DNA from: Lingula anatina | Taxonomy: Eukaryota; Brachiopoda; Lingulata; Lingulida; Lingulidae | Direction of reading: 5' to 3' | Assembly: GCF_001039355.2 (NCBI RefSeq) | Contig: NW_019775935.1 | Coordinates: forward strand, 747,570-806,171 | Length of the DNA stretch: 58,602 bases | Part shown: positions 24,301-36,100 of the stretch, in pieces | Layout: each line of letters opens with the position of its first letter | Numbering within the stretch: position 1 is the first letter of the stretch | Program-made: the position numbers and the translations under genes | The notes under the pieces: generated by a model | The model's database searches: none | Told to the model about the DNA's origin: nothing | What the model saw: the letters and a program-made list of their open reading frames with translations, nothing else

Positions 24301-27300
24301 CATACCTGACTGATATGATGACAACTATCTTATTAACTCAATGAGATGTATTGATTTGCATCATACCAGGATTAGCAGGGACAAAGACTGACTGACAGCT
24401 TACAGAACATTTTTCTGGCAAGGACAAAGACGTGATTATTGTTGTTTCATGTCCCAATACCAAATAAAAAAAATAATATCTATGTAAATCCAGCTTTATT
24501 AAAATATGAATTGTTGAAAACTTAAAAACATCATCTAACATATAAAACAAATGCCGTCCTAAAAGTAAGAATGATTTTTAAAAACCATCACCTGTCACCC
24601 AAATGGGGCTGGACACCTCATAGTGGCCTGACCATGGCTCATCTGCTGTCATCAAGCCATCATTAGCAAATGGCAGATGGGGGTAATATGATGCCACTAG
24701 ATTCCAGGATATTGTGCTGGTAAAAAAGATATTCTATTGTTGGGTTACTGACAGGTAAATTTTTTCTAAAATTGTCTGTGACAACAGGGCAGTTTATGGA
24801 GACACAAATATGAGGGGAAGGTAAGTAAAAGTAACACCGGATTGGATTGTTAAAATGAAATACTGTGATGTCAAGTGGCTTCAGATTATGTGTGTCAGGC
24901 AATGTGAACTCACAGCATGAAATATCAGATATGGTAAATCAAAAAATATCCAGTCGAAGTGTGACAGTGCTAAATCTAACCTTTTTATAACTTGAAAAAT
25001 AAGGCATTACTATAAACTTACCAAATTCAACATAAGACAATTTATAATTGCTTCTGGTACTAAATTATGTTAGTCCTTTACTATTACTTTCCCAGTAAAT
25101 AAAAAGCACCATCTTGGACTACAGAAAATTTTTTGCCTTAAGTCTCTACACTCACCTTGTCATAAAACCATTAACATAATTTTGATTCAGAATCTGAAAA
25201 ATAAAAGTATTTGATTTTACAATAGGCATATTATCCACTGTATGGAATAAAGAAAAACTAAGACAATACCTTGACTAAAGATAAGAGAAAATTTTGTGAA
25301 CTAAACATCTCTTCTTTTACTTTTTTCTTATTTGAGTAAAGCTACAGTAAATCAATCCTTTGAAATAATTCTATTTCATATTTTAATATGAAATGGAATT
25401 ATTTTAAAATTATTTTATATTTTAAAATCATGTGAAACCATCTTTAAAGGGATCCCAGTCTTCTCAATCACACATTTCAGTCCATGAACAAAATTGATGA
25501 AAATGTTTGCAAAAAGCATACAAAAATTGTTGTAAATGTGTAGCTGCATCATAGACACTGGCAAATTCAAATTTGCATGCTTAAACTTTGTTGAGCATTA
25601 AATTAGAAATTTGTCACCAAATGCCTGATTGATAAGAGTAAATTTTGTTTTTTAACCATACAAAAAATAATCATCGATAAAATTTTTTTCTACTTACCCT
25701 TGCCCAACACCCTGCACCAACATTGTCATTAAATGTGCTATAATCTTCAGAAGACCACAATGGTTTCTTTGTCTCCAGTGCTTTGTCAGTGGTGACTGTA
25801 CCTGGGTAATGTACACTAGAACATAGAAAGAGAGAAAATTTAATATAAATAACTTGCATATTTATTTCCCAAATAAAAATTGCAGCTAAATATAATGTAG
25901 TACCCTACCATTTATAAGGTAGACTCCCCACCCAAAATGAACCATAGGTCACCTGAATAACTACCACTACTGTCATTGCTTCATTTTTTTGTTTATATCA
26001 AATGACATATTCTGCAGTAAAAATAATAAATATGCCAAATATGCAATTTTTCTTCTTTTTGTCTGTGAGAATATTCCTGTCAAAAAAAAAAAAAAAAAAA
26101 AAAAACATTAAATGCTTGAAAAGACATTGGACAAATTAACATATCTCAACTATGCCCCAAATAATGCATGTTTAATTACATATATATATTACTAACCCTA
26201 TGTAATCTACTACTGCAGCAAATGCTGGATCCTTTAAGATATCGTTTGCCACACTCCATAAGCTGTCTGCTGCAACTATTTTAATATGGGTAAAACCATT
26301 CATGTCCAAGGTTTTCCTTAAAATCTGAAAATACAGTAATTTTCAAATTTACAAAGAACATGTATATGCAATTCTATAAAAACATTTCATTTATGGGATC
26401 AGAACAACCTGATGTACATTTGATGCATTTTTTTCAAAATGTTCAGTCAACCAAACTTTTCCAACAATAAATCTTAAGTACTCACCACCCTTACATGTCA
26501 CATACAGTGCCTATGTACATTCACACGTGGTCTTAAATTAAATGCCATTCATCTTGAATATAATTTAAAAACTCACCTTAACATACGTAGTGCTGTATGG
26601 TCTTTCATTCCATATCTGAATCAATTGAAAAAAAATTATGGGTATAAATAATGAAAAGAAACCAAAAGATTTATGAAATGAAATAAAAAATTAATTAAAT
26701 CAGTATACCAGGAGAACATGTGTGGTATGTGAATTTAACAAAAGATGCTGCATCTATTCTTTATGCAATAGCTGATAAAACTTACCCCAATGTAATCAAC
26801 ATCAACACTGTAATACTTTTTAGCCCCCTGTACCCACTTCAGTACATATGTAGCAGTTAAGTTGGGATAGGTATATGGGTTTCTGGTTCCATTCCCAACC
26901 CAACCAGGGAAAGCCCACGGCAAAGCATATATCTTGATATTAGGGTTTCTCTGAAATATATGTTAATTATGTCTGATTTATGAATGCTGGTGCTCAAACT
27001 TATGCATTTTTGCAAAAGCTTGAAATGATACATATAGCAAACTGAATTTATGCTATACCATATCGTATTAGGTAAATAAAATTCATTTAATCATGCAGTA
27101 TTTTATACTTCCATTAATGTTCATGTATTATTTTTTTCTGGAAGCATTTCATGGAGTGCTGAGCTCTGACTTCTCCCTCTGATCATACCTGGTCCCCACT
27201 GCACATGCTGAAAAGAGAGACACCCACCTTTTTAGCCTCTGTTAGCATCCACCATTCATAGCCTCTATGGTAGTTTTCATCCCACGCTTCATGCATGTGT

Positions 27301-28686
27301 GAAGCTTCACAACCCTCTTAAATGTCATAAAATAGAACCTTTTTTAAAAAAATGTATTAATTTTTCTACAACTAAAGATGAAATTTGTTATAAAGTCTTA
27401 TTTATCAGCAAAAAAAGAAAAGTGAACTTTTATCAAGATATTGTATAATTGTAACAAGACATTTGTTGCTCACCTGTGCTTTGAGAATCTCCACCAATTT
27501 CAACTTTGAAAATATGCAGTGAAGCACCGAAGTTTGGCTGAAAAAAATTGCCTGATCTAGCATGCACTCATTTAAAATAAAACATATTAATCTTATGACA
27601 ACAAAACAATTTTAAAGATACTCTCCGAGTTTAAGATCTCAATAACCAGCCAAGCATGAAACATTACAGTATACACATAACTTGAACTATGCCGTATTTT
27701 TACAGGTACACAAGTAATACGTGTATAGTGCTATTATTGAAATTCAGTGACCTATCAAATAACTTACCTTGAATAGATAGTCAAGTATTTCATCTCTCTG
27801 TTTCATTGGATAATTCACCAAAAGCTTTGATGTTGCCTTCAATTATTTAAAAAAAAGTGGTTTTAAAAAGATGAAAATTAAATTAGTGTATAGGGAATTA
27901 ATAAACTGTACACAAATTCACGTTTTGTTAAACAAACACATGTAAAATATTGTGATACGGTGCATTGCAGTTTTTTTCACATTTTATCAAGCAATAATCA
28001 CTAGAGCCGATACATGGGACACTAATCACATGAGCAAAGGTTCCAAACAACTATACCACTGATATGATACCTTTATCAGTGCTCATACAATGATTTAGAC
28101 ACAATTTTGAACTTGGCAATAAAAAGGCCATAAAGATCTGTGCCATGATACTTGCGGCCACATGTCTTAATCCATTGGGCCATAAAACTTAAGTCCCTAT
28201 TAAGTATCATTATTTGACAAAATTTAACAGCAATACATTTAATTGTAATCAAAGTCTTTAAAAGGGCATTCAAAGCCATAAAATATGGTGGAAAAAAATA
28301 AATAGCTGTATTTCAATGTGTTTAAAATGAAAAATAGTATACCCCAAGTAATCTCTTAGTATCAGAAGTCAAAAGTCAAAACCTAGTTTCAGATGCCATA
28401 CCGTGAGCTATTGCATTAACCACACATAACGAACAGGCAAATATAACGATTTCTATCAGATTGATGAAGCGGGACAGGGGTGGACCGTGGACAAGGGGCG
28501 TTTTTAAAATGCCGGTTTGCAACTTACACCGCCACCACTGATACCTCCAATCCCATCAAATTGCCTTCCAACGCCAGTCGAGTCGTCGATATCATACACC
28601 TGGCCGACACAAAATTCGAGTGTTTGCAAAAAACAAACAAGAATAAACAAAATAAAGAGCTGTCTCGTGATGCACTTCCCGCCCAT
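18305..28686 (-). CDS. GALC: Galactocerebrosidase (lysosomal beta-galactosylceramidase)
   Basis: It hydrolyses galactose from galactosylceramide and related lipids in the lysosome (GH59 family). Eighteen exon positions, in transcript order: 28686-28528, 27836-27768, 27537-27474, 27316-27228, 26950-26786, 26615-26577, 26324-26197, 25815-25698, 25193-25156, 24716-24592, 24232-24093, 23550-23461, 23197-23108, 22802-22661, then one of 21401-21218 or 20773-20593, 19500-19319, 18754-18675 and 18487-18305. They give 694 or 693 residues, close to human GALC. An N-terminal signal peptide (MGGKC then a hydrophobic run) leads to [11 protein letters not shown]. The acid/base glutamate is in IWNE (about residue 186) and the nucleophile in LWSSED (about 261). 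The C-terminal half is the beta-sandwich and lectin-like region. An upstream in-frame Met at 28734 exists, but the 28686 start places the signal peptide at the N-terminus. The gene is divergent from SNRNP35. Confidence 0.95.
20350..20438. repeat. Imperfect hairpin in GALC intron
   Basis: Arms of about 30 bases (GAGTGTAAAGATACACACTG and the complement of GAGTATACTCTTACACTC, extended through GTGACTC/GAGTCAC) flank a loop of about 30 bases. It lies just downstream of alternative exon B in the GALC transcript. It could be a tiny MITE or an RNA structure. Confidence 0.55.
20593..20773 (-). CDS. GALC: GALC alternative exon B (181 bp, phase 1 to 2)
   Basis: This exon encodes about 60 residues running from [10 protein letters not shown] through [22 protein letters not shown] and VVGDGT. 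It is homologous to exon A and to the vertebrate GALC segment ending in GDYNW. The acceptor (TTTCTACAG) and donor (GTATGT) are sound. The upstream exon leaves one base (T) and the downstream exon supplies G to complete TGG, so B fits between them alone. Confidence 0.85.
21218..21401 (-). CDS. GALC: GALC alternative exon A (184 bp, phase 1 to 2)
   Basis: This exon encodes about 61 residues, including [32 protein letters not shown] and LVGSSE. It aligns with exon B along its whole length (EP, QVG, F-IL, KVLKQ-VL, WC, VG). The acceptor is ATCCACAG and the donor GTAAGC. Entry and exit phases equal those of B, and 444 bases separate the two. Joining A to B reads TGC ATT TGA, an immediate stop. Confidence 0.8.
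25362..25405. repeat. AT-rich palindrome in GALC intron
   Basis: AAATAATTCTATTTCATATT is followed directly by its near-perfect reverse complement, giving a hairpin with arms of about 20 bases and essentially no loop. No function is evident. Confidence 0.6.
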
Positions 28687-29234
28687 CTTGGATGCAAGTG
28701 TAGCACTAACTGTGCTCCGATATGGACAGTGCACTATAATCGGTCTTCTTTTACAGAAAACTGCGACTCTTACATATTATCAGTAAATTATTTGTCAATA
28801 TTATACCAATAATAACAACTTAACTGAATAATTATCTCAACGGCAAGTGTGGGAGTAAAGTGTGTGTGGAGGCGTAGTGTTTAATATTACGGTGAGTTAG
28901 TGTTCTTTTTCTCAGAACGGAAACTAATTTCATTACCAATTTAATTTTAACAATTAACTAAATAAATTATAATGACTGTAACGTTAATACTTAATTTTTT
29001 TTTGATATGATAAAACATTTTGATATAATATGAACAGTAAGCTCTAACATGGTTTAAAAATGGGTAAATTACCATTGTATGAATATTCTAATGCTTATGA
29101 TACATGTAGATCTACATGAAAAAGNATTCTGAGTACTTCTGATCAATTTATGTTTAAATATCGAGAAGACCTCATGCTGCTCATTAAAGATTGCTTGTTG
29201 TAGGTAAAACATTGTTGAACTCATTTTCACTTAG
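28687..29234. promoter_or_regulatory. Divergent GALC / SNRNP35 promoter and SNRNP35 5' UTR intron
   Basis: The GALC start codon (minus) and the SNRNP35 coding exon (plus) are separated by about 560 bases. A strong donor (ACG then GTGAGT at 28892) pairs with the acceptor TTTTCACTTAG ending at 29234, so SNRNP35 probably has a noncoding first exon ending at 28891. An 'n' at 29125 inside this intron marks an assembly uncertainty. Core promoter motifs are not obvious. Confidence 0.55.
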
Positions 29235-29247
29235 GAACAGGGCAACA

Positions 29248-29976
29248 ATGCAAGGTTGGTCGGCAGTTGCAGATAGCTATGACCCGCTAAGAGCAGGCAG
29301 CATAGATGGCACGGATGAAGTACCCCACGACAGAGGTGTATTCAGAGCTATGAACACAAAATATAGACCAAACAAAGGTGTAGATGGAGATCCAACATGC
29401 ATCATATTTGTTGCCAGGCTTAATCATAGAACTAGTGAAGAAACATTAAGAGAGGTCTTTTCAAAATATGGGTCAATCAAAAAAGTCAAACTAATCAGGG
29501 ATATTGTGACTGGATACTCTAAATGCTATGCCTTTTTGGAGTACACAGACAATAAATCTGCATATAGAGCTCAGAGGGAGGCTGATAAACAAGTTGTGGA
29601 TGGGAAGGAGATATTTGTAGATTTTGAACATAGTCGAACAATGCCAGGATGGATCCCACGCAGGCTAGGAGGTGGTTTGGGTGGAAATAAGGAATCTGGG
29701 CAACTAAGATTTGGTGGAAAAGATAGACCTTTCCGGAAGCCTATATTATTAAATCAAGTAAGACCGTATGACAATGAACATGTTAACAGGAGGAGGGATA
29801 CAAAGGACAGATATGAATATAGAGGGCACAGATATCAGAACAGTAATCCAAAAGGAGACAGGGACAGGCGTTTTCACGAAAGAGCAAGATCCAGGTCCAC
29901 GGAGAGGAGTCCATCTAGAGAAAGGGGTAACAAAGACAGAAAGGAGTCAAACAGAAATCGCAAGGGAAGATATTGA
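29248..29976 (+). CDS. SNRNP35: U11/U12 snRNP 35 kDa protein (copy 1)
   Basis: This is a component of the minor (U12-type) spliceosome, acting in the nucleus with U11/U12 snRNPs. The 242-residue product starts [14 protein letters not shown] and has one RRM (about residues 51-130; RNP2 IFVARL, RNP1 KCYAFLEY). The family signature [12 protein letters not shown] and [17 protein letters not shown] follow, then an Arg/Asp/Ser-rich tail. Length matches the human protein (246). The frame stays open upstream to 29191, but that part contains a 3' splice site (ACTTAG), so I start at 29248. RNP1 has Cys where Gly is usual. The coding sequence is in a single exon. A putative poly(A) signal AATAAA lies at 30585. 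Confidence 0.93.
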   Translation: MQGWSAVADSYDPLRAGSIDGTDEVPHDRGVFRAMNTKYRPNKGVDGDPTCIIFVARLNHRTSEETLREVFSKYGSIKKVKLIRDIVTGYSKCYAFLEYTDNKSAYRAQREADKQVVDGKEIFVDFEHSRTMPGWIPRRLGGGLGGNKESGQLRFGGKDRPFRKPILLNQVRPYDNEHVNRRRDTKDRYEYRGHRYQNSNPKGDRDRRFHERARSRSTERSPSRERGNKDRKESNRNRKGRY

Positions 29977-30890
29977 CTGTTGCAGAAAAAATTGCATGCA
30001 ATTCTGAATGCGACTCTGAAAATACTGTCATATCATATATAAATGTATAACTCTACCAAAAACAGAAAGGTTTAACAGTATGATTTGCATGTAATAACAG
30101 TTAGATTAAGAAACTAAAACGTGCACTGCTGAAATCTTGCCCCTGTTAAACGAGAAAAAGAAAAAATGAACAAATATCTTGTCAACATTGACACAACTAT
30201 CATATCTTTTATACATGCGCATATATATATATATATATATGTGTACGTCCATGATACTAGGTAACAACAATGGGTTATCATCTTTGAAAGTCTTTTTCAA
30301 AATATTCCTATGTGTTGGATTACAATGGGGGTGCTTTCATGTGAAAGGGTATGGATTTGTCTTATTATCACAAACAATTTCGTGTTTCCAAACATTGCTG
30401 CATATTTAAGTTTTTTAATTTGTAACTCATGAAAAAAGACTTCATATCATCACTGTTTATCTGCCAATTCAGGATCGCATCGTGCTTTCCCAACTCTGTG
30501 AAGTTAAGTGTGCTCTTCCCCAAAAATTTTTACATGTATTTAATGTTACATTTTCCAAACTTTATATGAATACGGTATGAAAAAAATAAAATAGATATAT
30601 TCTAAGCGGAAAGCGTGCACACATGAGATGATTTCATGTCATTGCTATTTACCCGCTGATTCAGGATTCCCAACTCTGTGAAGTTAAGTGTACTCTTTCC
30701 TAATAATTGTTGTATGTGTTTAATATTATATTTTCCAAAATTTATGATATAAAGCAATTCACGATGCATATTCTAAGCAGAAAACATGCTCACAAGATCA
30801 GCGCCATGTTGAAATTTTGATGCCATGTTCCAATGTTGTTACCCAGTATCGTGGACTTTGGAAGGTATTAATACCATTATGCTGATTTAG

Positions 30891-30926
<36 letters not shown>
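29977..30926 (+). other. SNRNP35 copy 1 3' flank with internal imperfect repeat
   Basis: No coding region is seen. It contains a (TA)n tract near 30220 and two imperfect copies of a block containing CCCAACTCTGTGAAGTTAAG (about 30465-30600 and 30655-30775). It ends in a longer (TA)n run broken by an 'n' at 30927. The paired blocks recur in the copy 2 flank. Confidence 0.75.
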
Positions 30927-31043
30927 NAGTACTTCTGATCAATTTATGTTTAAATATCGAGAAGACCTCATGCTGCTCATTAAAGATTGCTTGTTGTAGA
31001 TAAAACATTGTTGAACTCATTTTCACTTAGGAACAGGGCAACA

Positions 31044-31772
31044 ATGCAAGGTTGGTCGGCAGTTGCAGATAGCTATGACCCGCTAAGAGCAGGCAGCATA
31101 GATGGCACGGATGAAGTACCCCACGACAGAGGTGTATTCAGAGCTATGAACACAAAATATAGACCAAACAAAGGTGTAGATGGAGATCCAACATGCATCA
31201 TATTTGTTGCCAGGCTTAATCATAGAACTAGTGAAGAAACATTAAGAGAGGTCTTTTCAAAATATGGGTCAATCAAAAAAGTCAAACTAATCAGGGATAT
31301 TGTGACTGGATACTCTAAATGCTATGCCTTTTTGGAGTACACAGACAATAAATCTGCATATAGAGCTCAGAGGGAGGCTGATAAACAAGTTGTGGATGGG
31401 AAGGAGATATTTGTAGATTTTGAACATAGTCGAACAATGCCAGGATGGATCCCACGCAGGCTAGGAGGTGGTTTGGGTGGAAATAAGGAATCTGGGCAAC
31501 TAAGATTTGGTGGAAAAGATAGACCTTTCCGGAAGCCTATATTATTAAATCAAGTAAGACCGTATGACAATGAACATGTTAACAGGAGGAGGGATACAAA
31601 GGACAGATATGAATATAGAGGGCACAGATATCAGAACAGTAATCCAAAAGGAGACAGGGACAGGCGTTTTCACGAAAGAGCAAGATCCAGGTCCACGGAG
31701 AGGAGTCCATCTAGAGAAAGGGGTAACAAAGACAGAAAGGAGTCAAACAGAAATCGCAAGGGAAGATATTGA
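31044..31772 (+). CDS. SNRNP35: U11/U12 snRNP 35 kDa protein (copy 2, possible assembly duplicate)
   Basis: The 242-residue product is the same as copy 1, with identical RRM and C-terminal tail. The acceptor TTTTCACTTAG is kept, but the upstream noncoding exon and promoter are absent because the copy starts 116 bases before its ATG, right after an 'n'. The AATAAA seen downstream of copy 1 is changed (AAATACG) here. If real, this copy would need a new promoter; if an artefact, it is an allele of copy 1. Confidence 0.75.
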   Translation: MQGWSAVADSYDPLRAGSIDGTDEVPHDRGVFRAMNTKYRPNKGVDGDPTCIIFVARLNHRTSEETLREVFSKYGSIKKVKLIRDIVTGYSKCYAFLEYTDNKSAYRAQREADKQVVDGKEIFVDFEHSRTMPGWIPRRLGGGLGGNKESGQLRFGGKDRPFRKPILLNQVRPYDNEHVNRRRDTKDRYEYRGHRYQNSNPKGDRDRRFHERARSRSTERSPSRERGNKDRKESNRNRKGRY

Positions 31773-32628
31773 CTGTTGCAGAAAAAATTGCATGCAATTC
31801 TGAATGTGACTCTGAAAATATTGTCATATCATATATAAATGTATAACTCTACCAAAAACAGAAAGGTTTAACAGTATGATTTGCATGTAATAACAGTTAG
31901 ATTAAGAAACTAAAACGTGCACTGCTGAAATCTTGCCCCTGTTAAATGAGAAAAAGAAAAAATGAACAAATATCTTGTCAACATTGACACAACTATCATA
32001 TCTTTTATACATACGCATATATATATATATATGTACGTCCACGATACTAGGTAAAAACAATGGGTTATCATCTTTGAAAGTCTTTTTCAAAATATTCCTA
32101 TGTGTTGGATTACAATGGGGGTGCTTTCATGTGAAAGGGTATGGATTTGTCTTATTACAACAAACAATTTCGTGTTTCCAAACATTGCTGCATATTTAAG
32201 TTTTTTAATTTGTAACTCATGAAAAAAGACTTCATATCATCATTGTTTAACTGCCAATTCAGGATCGCATCATGCTTTCCCAACTCTGTGAAGTTAAGTG
32301 TGCTCTTCCCCGATAATTTTTACATGTATTTAATGTTACATTTTCCAAACTTTATGAATATGAAAAAAAATACGATAGATATATTCTAAGCGGAAAGCGT
32401 GCACACATGAGATGATTTCATGTCTTTGCTATTTACCCGCTGATTCAGGATTCCCAACTCTGTGAAGTTAAGTGTACTCTTTCCTAATAATTGTTGTATG
32501 TGTTTAATATTATATTTTCCAAAATTTACAATGCATATTCTAAGCAGAAAACGTGCTCACAAGATCAGCGCCATGTTGAAATTTTGATGCCATGTTCCAA
32601 TGTTGTTACCCAGTATCGTGGACTTTGG

Positions 32629-32728
32629 AAGGTATTAATACCATTATGCTGATTTAGAATTATATATATATATTACATTTGAAAGCTTCAGTATTTATTC
32701 TAAATCAGCATAATGGTATTAATACCTC
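32629..32728. repeat. Inverted repeat flanking a TA tract
   Basis: GGTATTAATACCATTATGCTGATTTAG at 32629 onward returns as its reverse complement ending near 32728, around a short TA-rich spacer. The copy 1 contig stops in the matching TA tract, so such a hairpin may have broken the assembly. Confidence 0.7.
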
Positions 32729-35700
32729 CCAAAGTGTGTACACAGTTAACTGTAGTTTTAGTGAATATAAAGACTGGAAAATCATTATCTGTAGTATATA
32801 TATATATATATATATGAGTGTGTGATCACTGTGATCCAACTTTGTTCATAAGATGAGGTATTAGTGCATACAGTTCCTTGCATCCTAACCTTTACACTGT
32901 AGAAACAAGTGCTCGGGTTGGCAACAAGATTTTTTCACGTTGTAAGTAATACTGTTTTTGTTACATTACTAAAATTAATATTTAATAATTATATTTAATA
33001 ATTAAATCTTTCTTTTAGCTCATCCACTTTAACTTTCCATCAGTTTGTATTAACATTGGCTCTTGAAACTGCATTTTTTAAAAACTGAAATGAACCATAT
33101 TCACATTTATAAATAAATAACTCCTTCAAGTTCAATAAGGTGCATTTATTTTATGACAAGTGGTTTGAAACAATATTTCAAAGTATAAATACTCAGACTT
33201 ATTATAGAGTTTATATCTTATAATATATGTATGTGTGTATATATATATTACATAATACATGTGTGTATGTAGACATCAACACTGCTGCATGTTTCTCATT
33301 TAATGACTATGGTTCCTGTATTATCGAATACATAGCTATCCAATTTATCTACATGCTGTACAATACAACAGTTTAACTACTTCCTTCTTTTCAATAATCG
33401 TTGCAATGCATGCAAAACATTTATCTATTTCACATGTTGACCATTTCCAAAAAGAATTTATATTTATAAAAATCTATGCTATGTGAGCTCAAATTACAAC
33501 TTCTTCAGATCAAATTGATTAACTGTTGAAAAAAATAATAATTGTATCTGGTTTATGTTTATAACAAGAACATGGGTGCTATAATTAAAAGGTATTTGAA
33601 TTATATACAATAATTTAATGAAGGAAAACAAAAGAAAAACTCCAATGAAAGTCTAATTTCTCACTGACTAGGCCACCACCCTTTAGCACAAGTAACAGAC
33701 ATTTCCCCCTAACATAAATATGAGAACATAACCTTGAACACCTGCTACTGGCATAATAAAATACTACAGATGATTATTTTTCCAAAGATGCAGTTTCAGG
33801 TGTATAGAAAGCTTCCAATAGTCCTCACACCAATGACAAATCAATATAGCTTAATAATGCAGTAAATTGTTTCAGTATAGATAATTTGGGAGTATATATT
33901 GTATAATGCTAAACAGACGTCCAGTGGGGCAAACATATCCAGAGCAAGCTTGGATCAATTAACTAATGATTTTTAAGGCAAGACATACTTGTACAAAACT
34001 AAATTGCACAGATAAGAAAAGTGACCCAATTGGAAAGAATTAACATCACCGTACACTTGAAAGTGACATGTATATTACATGACTTTCCTTTTCATATTTG
34101 CACGGAAATATTGAACTTGACAATCAAGCTGAGTCAACTTGTACTATATAGTTGGTATGCCTTTATCTCTGGCAATATTTCTGCACCATACTGAGTATGA
34201 AGAGATTCATTTCATGTGGCAGCAAAAGCTTACACTCCCTCTAATGTGAAAGTGAATTCTTTGAGCCCAGCTGTTACACCATCCTCAGAGATTTTCACTT
34301 AAAACTATTTCCCACTTACTGTAGAAAAAGAACCTCATGTAGTCGACAAGGTGGCAAAATATAATAAAGTGAGCCTCTACAATAACAGAATGGGTCTTAC
34401 TGGCATTTTAATACATATGTTTGCACAATGTACACATGGATCTCTTTTTAGCAATGAACATCACTAAAAAAAAAAAAAAAAAAAAAAAATCCCAAGTCTA
34501 CCATTTGCTGCCCCCTTCAAAAAGAGCATTCAGTTGCCTTTTTAAGAAATATAAGACACTTTGATGATTTTATCATTAATGCATTACAGATCTAAGTAAC
34601 TGTGCCTCAAGACAGCATATTTTATTAAGTGGCCAAAAATTGTGCCCAGAAAGGAGAAGCGATAAATGTTTTATATAAGAAAAAGCAACCACCAAACAAG
34701 TAACAAAATGTCTGCAGAAGAGCTATCTTTGTGAAGTGATAAATAGACAAACAAAAGAAAGCATTCCCAAATGTAAGGTCACAGAAGTTGTCACCTTTGA
34801 GATTAGGTTGTGGCCAGGATACTTCAATTCAATTTTGATTCCCTACTGTCTACCAAACTATTTGTAAACCATCAAATGTAAAATAGGTCGCCTTACTACA
34901 AGAAAATAGCACAATTTTAACATTTTTGAAAAAAAAAAATATTAATGAAATTCAGTCATTTCAGATACAATTACAATATATGACTGCATTAAGTAAAGTC
35001 TGAGAGCTTACAGAATCTACCATACTGGAATAGATTATCCAATCTATATCAATCCTACTTGACAGGAACCACCACGTTTAATTAGGTTACATCTTCATTG
35101 GAAGGAAATCACAGTAGTTGTGCATCAATCAGATAATTGGATTCACATCAGATCATTAATTGAATTTTAGCAGTGCACAAGAAGGGATTAGCAGTATCCT
35201 GAGAACTTGGGATTATGGATTCAAGTGTAGAGCAACCTTTTAACACTACCTTCAATTACCTTCTGTTACCAAGCCAATATTATGAAATATTATTACTTTG
35301 TACATATGCTTACAGGATGCTTTAACAAGGAACTGCAATGTTCAGGCAAAATTTTATAGGTATATACCAAAAGCCAAAGAATAAATTGAACACTTAAAGT
35401 GAAAGTTGTATGTAAGAAAATCATTACTTGGGAATGTACATGTACTTTAAAAATTGCTTCATTTTCTTCCAAATTCTGGAAGAGTTATAAATTCAGCAAT
35501 CTTATATCAAACAAGACATTGCTAAGCAAAATATCCTACAAGCAAAATATTACATTGTACAGAACTTTTGACATAATAAATAAATACACAAAAAGATTTT
35601 TGGAGTATTGTATGAAATGTGATACATATTAAGACAAGTAACTGTTTGAAAATAAAGAAAACTTAAATTCTATTCTGAATAGGAACTCCATAGTGCTGTT

Positions 35701-36100
35701 GTTCTTACACCAGTTAAGAGTAATTTTTCATTAAAATTCAACTCCCTGCAAACACTTAACTGCAAAACATCTTATAGACAAAATTTTTACCCCATAAAAC
35801 TCGCAATTATCTTACTCAACATTAAAATGATGGGGATTCAATTGTCCCAAAATCCACAAGCCCCTCTTGCTTCTTGTTCTGAATACTGAACAGTAGGATC
35901 AAAGTTATGAATACCAGCATGTGAAGACATGCAATGCCTACCGACATATAAAGGTTGCCCACATTTGTCTCTGGGCACACATACACACAAACTAAATCAC
36001 TGTTCAACAGCTTTGAAATATCTAAAATAGATCTTTAACTTCATATAATTTATGCTAGCCCAGATGATCTTCATGTGACTCCCACATGTACACACAGGAA
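32729..36100. other. Noncoding stretch downstream of ABHD17
   Basis: I find no supported gene. Scattered TA tracts, a poly(A) run near 34466-34488 and AT-rich sequence are present. The 3' UTR of ABHD17 (minus strand) must lie in its right-hand part; its end is not clear. Confidence 0.6.

Larger units (their letters stand above)
29132..32664 (+). repeat. Tandem duplicate of the SNRNP35 locus (offset 1796 bp)
   Basis: Bases from 29132 to the (TA)n run before 30927 recur from 30928 to about 32664. Coding sequence looks identical from the SNRNP35 ATG to the stop. Differences are a base in the 5' intron, a few substitutions in the flank, and microsatellite and small indels. The second copy begins exactly after an 'n' and lacks the noncoding first exon and divergent promoter. 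This looks like an unmerged contig overlap or two haplotypes, though a recent true duplication is possible. Confidence 0.9.

Noticed and set aside
29191-29247. Upstream Met extension of SNRNP35 (MLVVGK or MLVVDK)
   Set aside because: It contains a polypyrimidine tract and AG acceptor and does not match the family N-terminus, which begins at MQGW.
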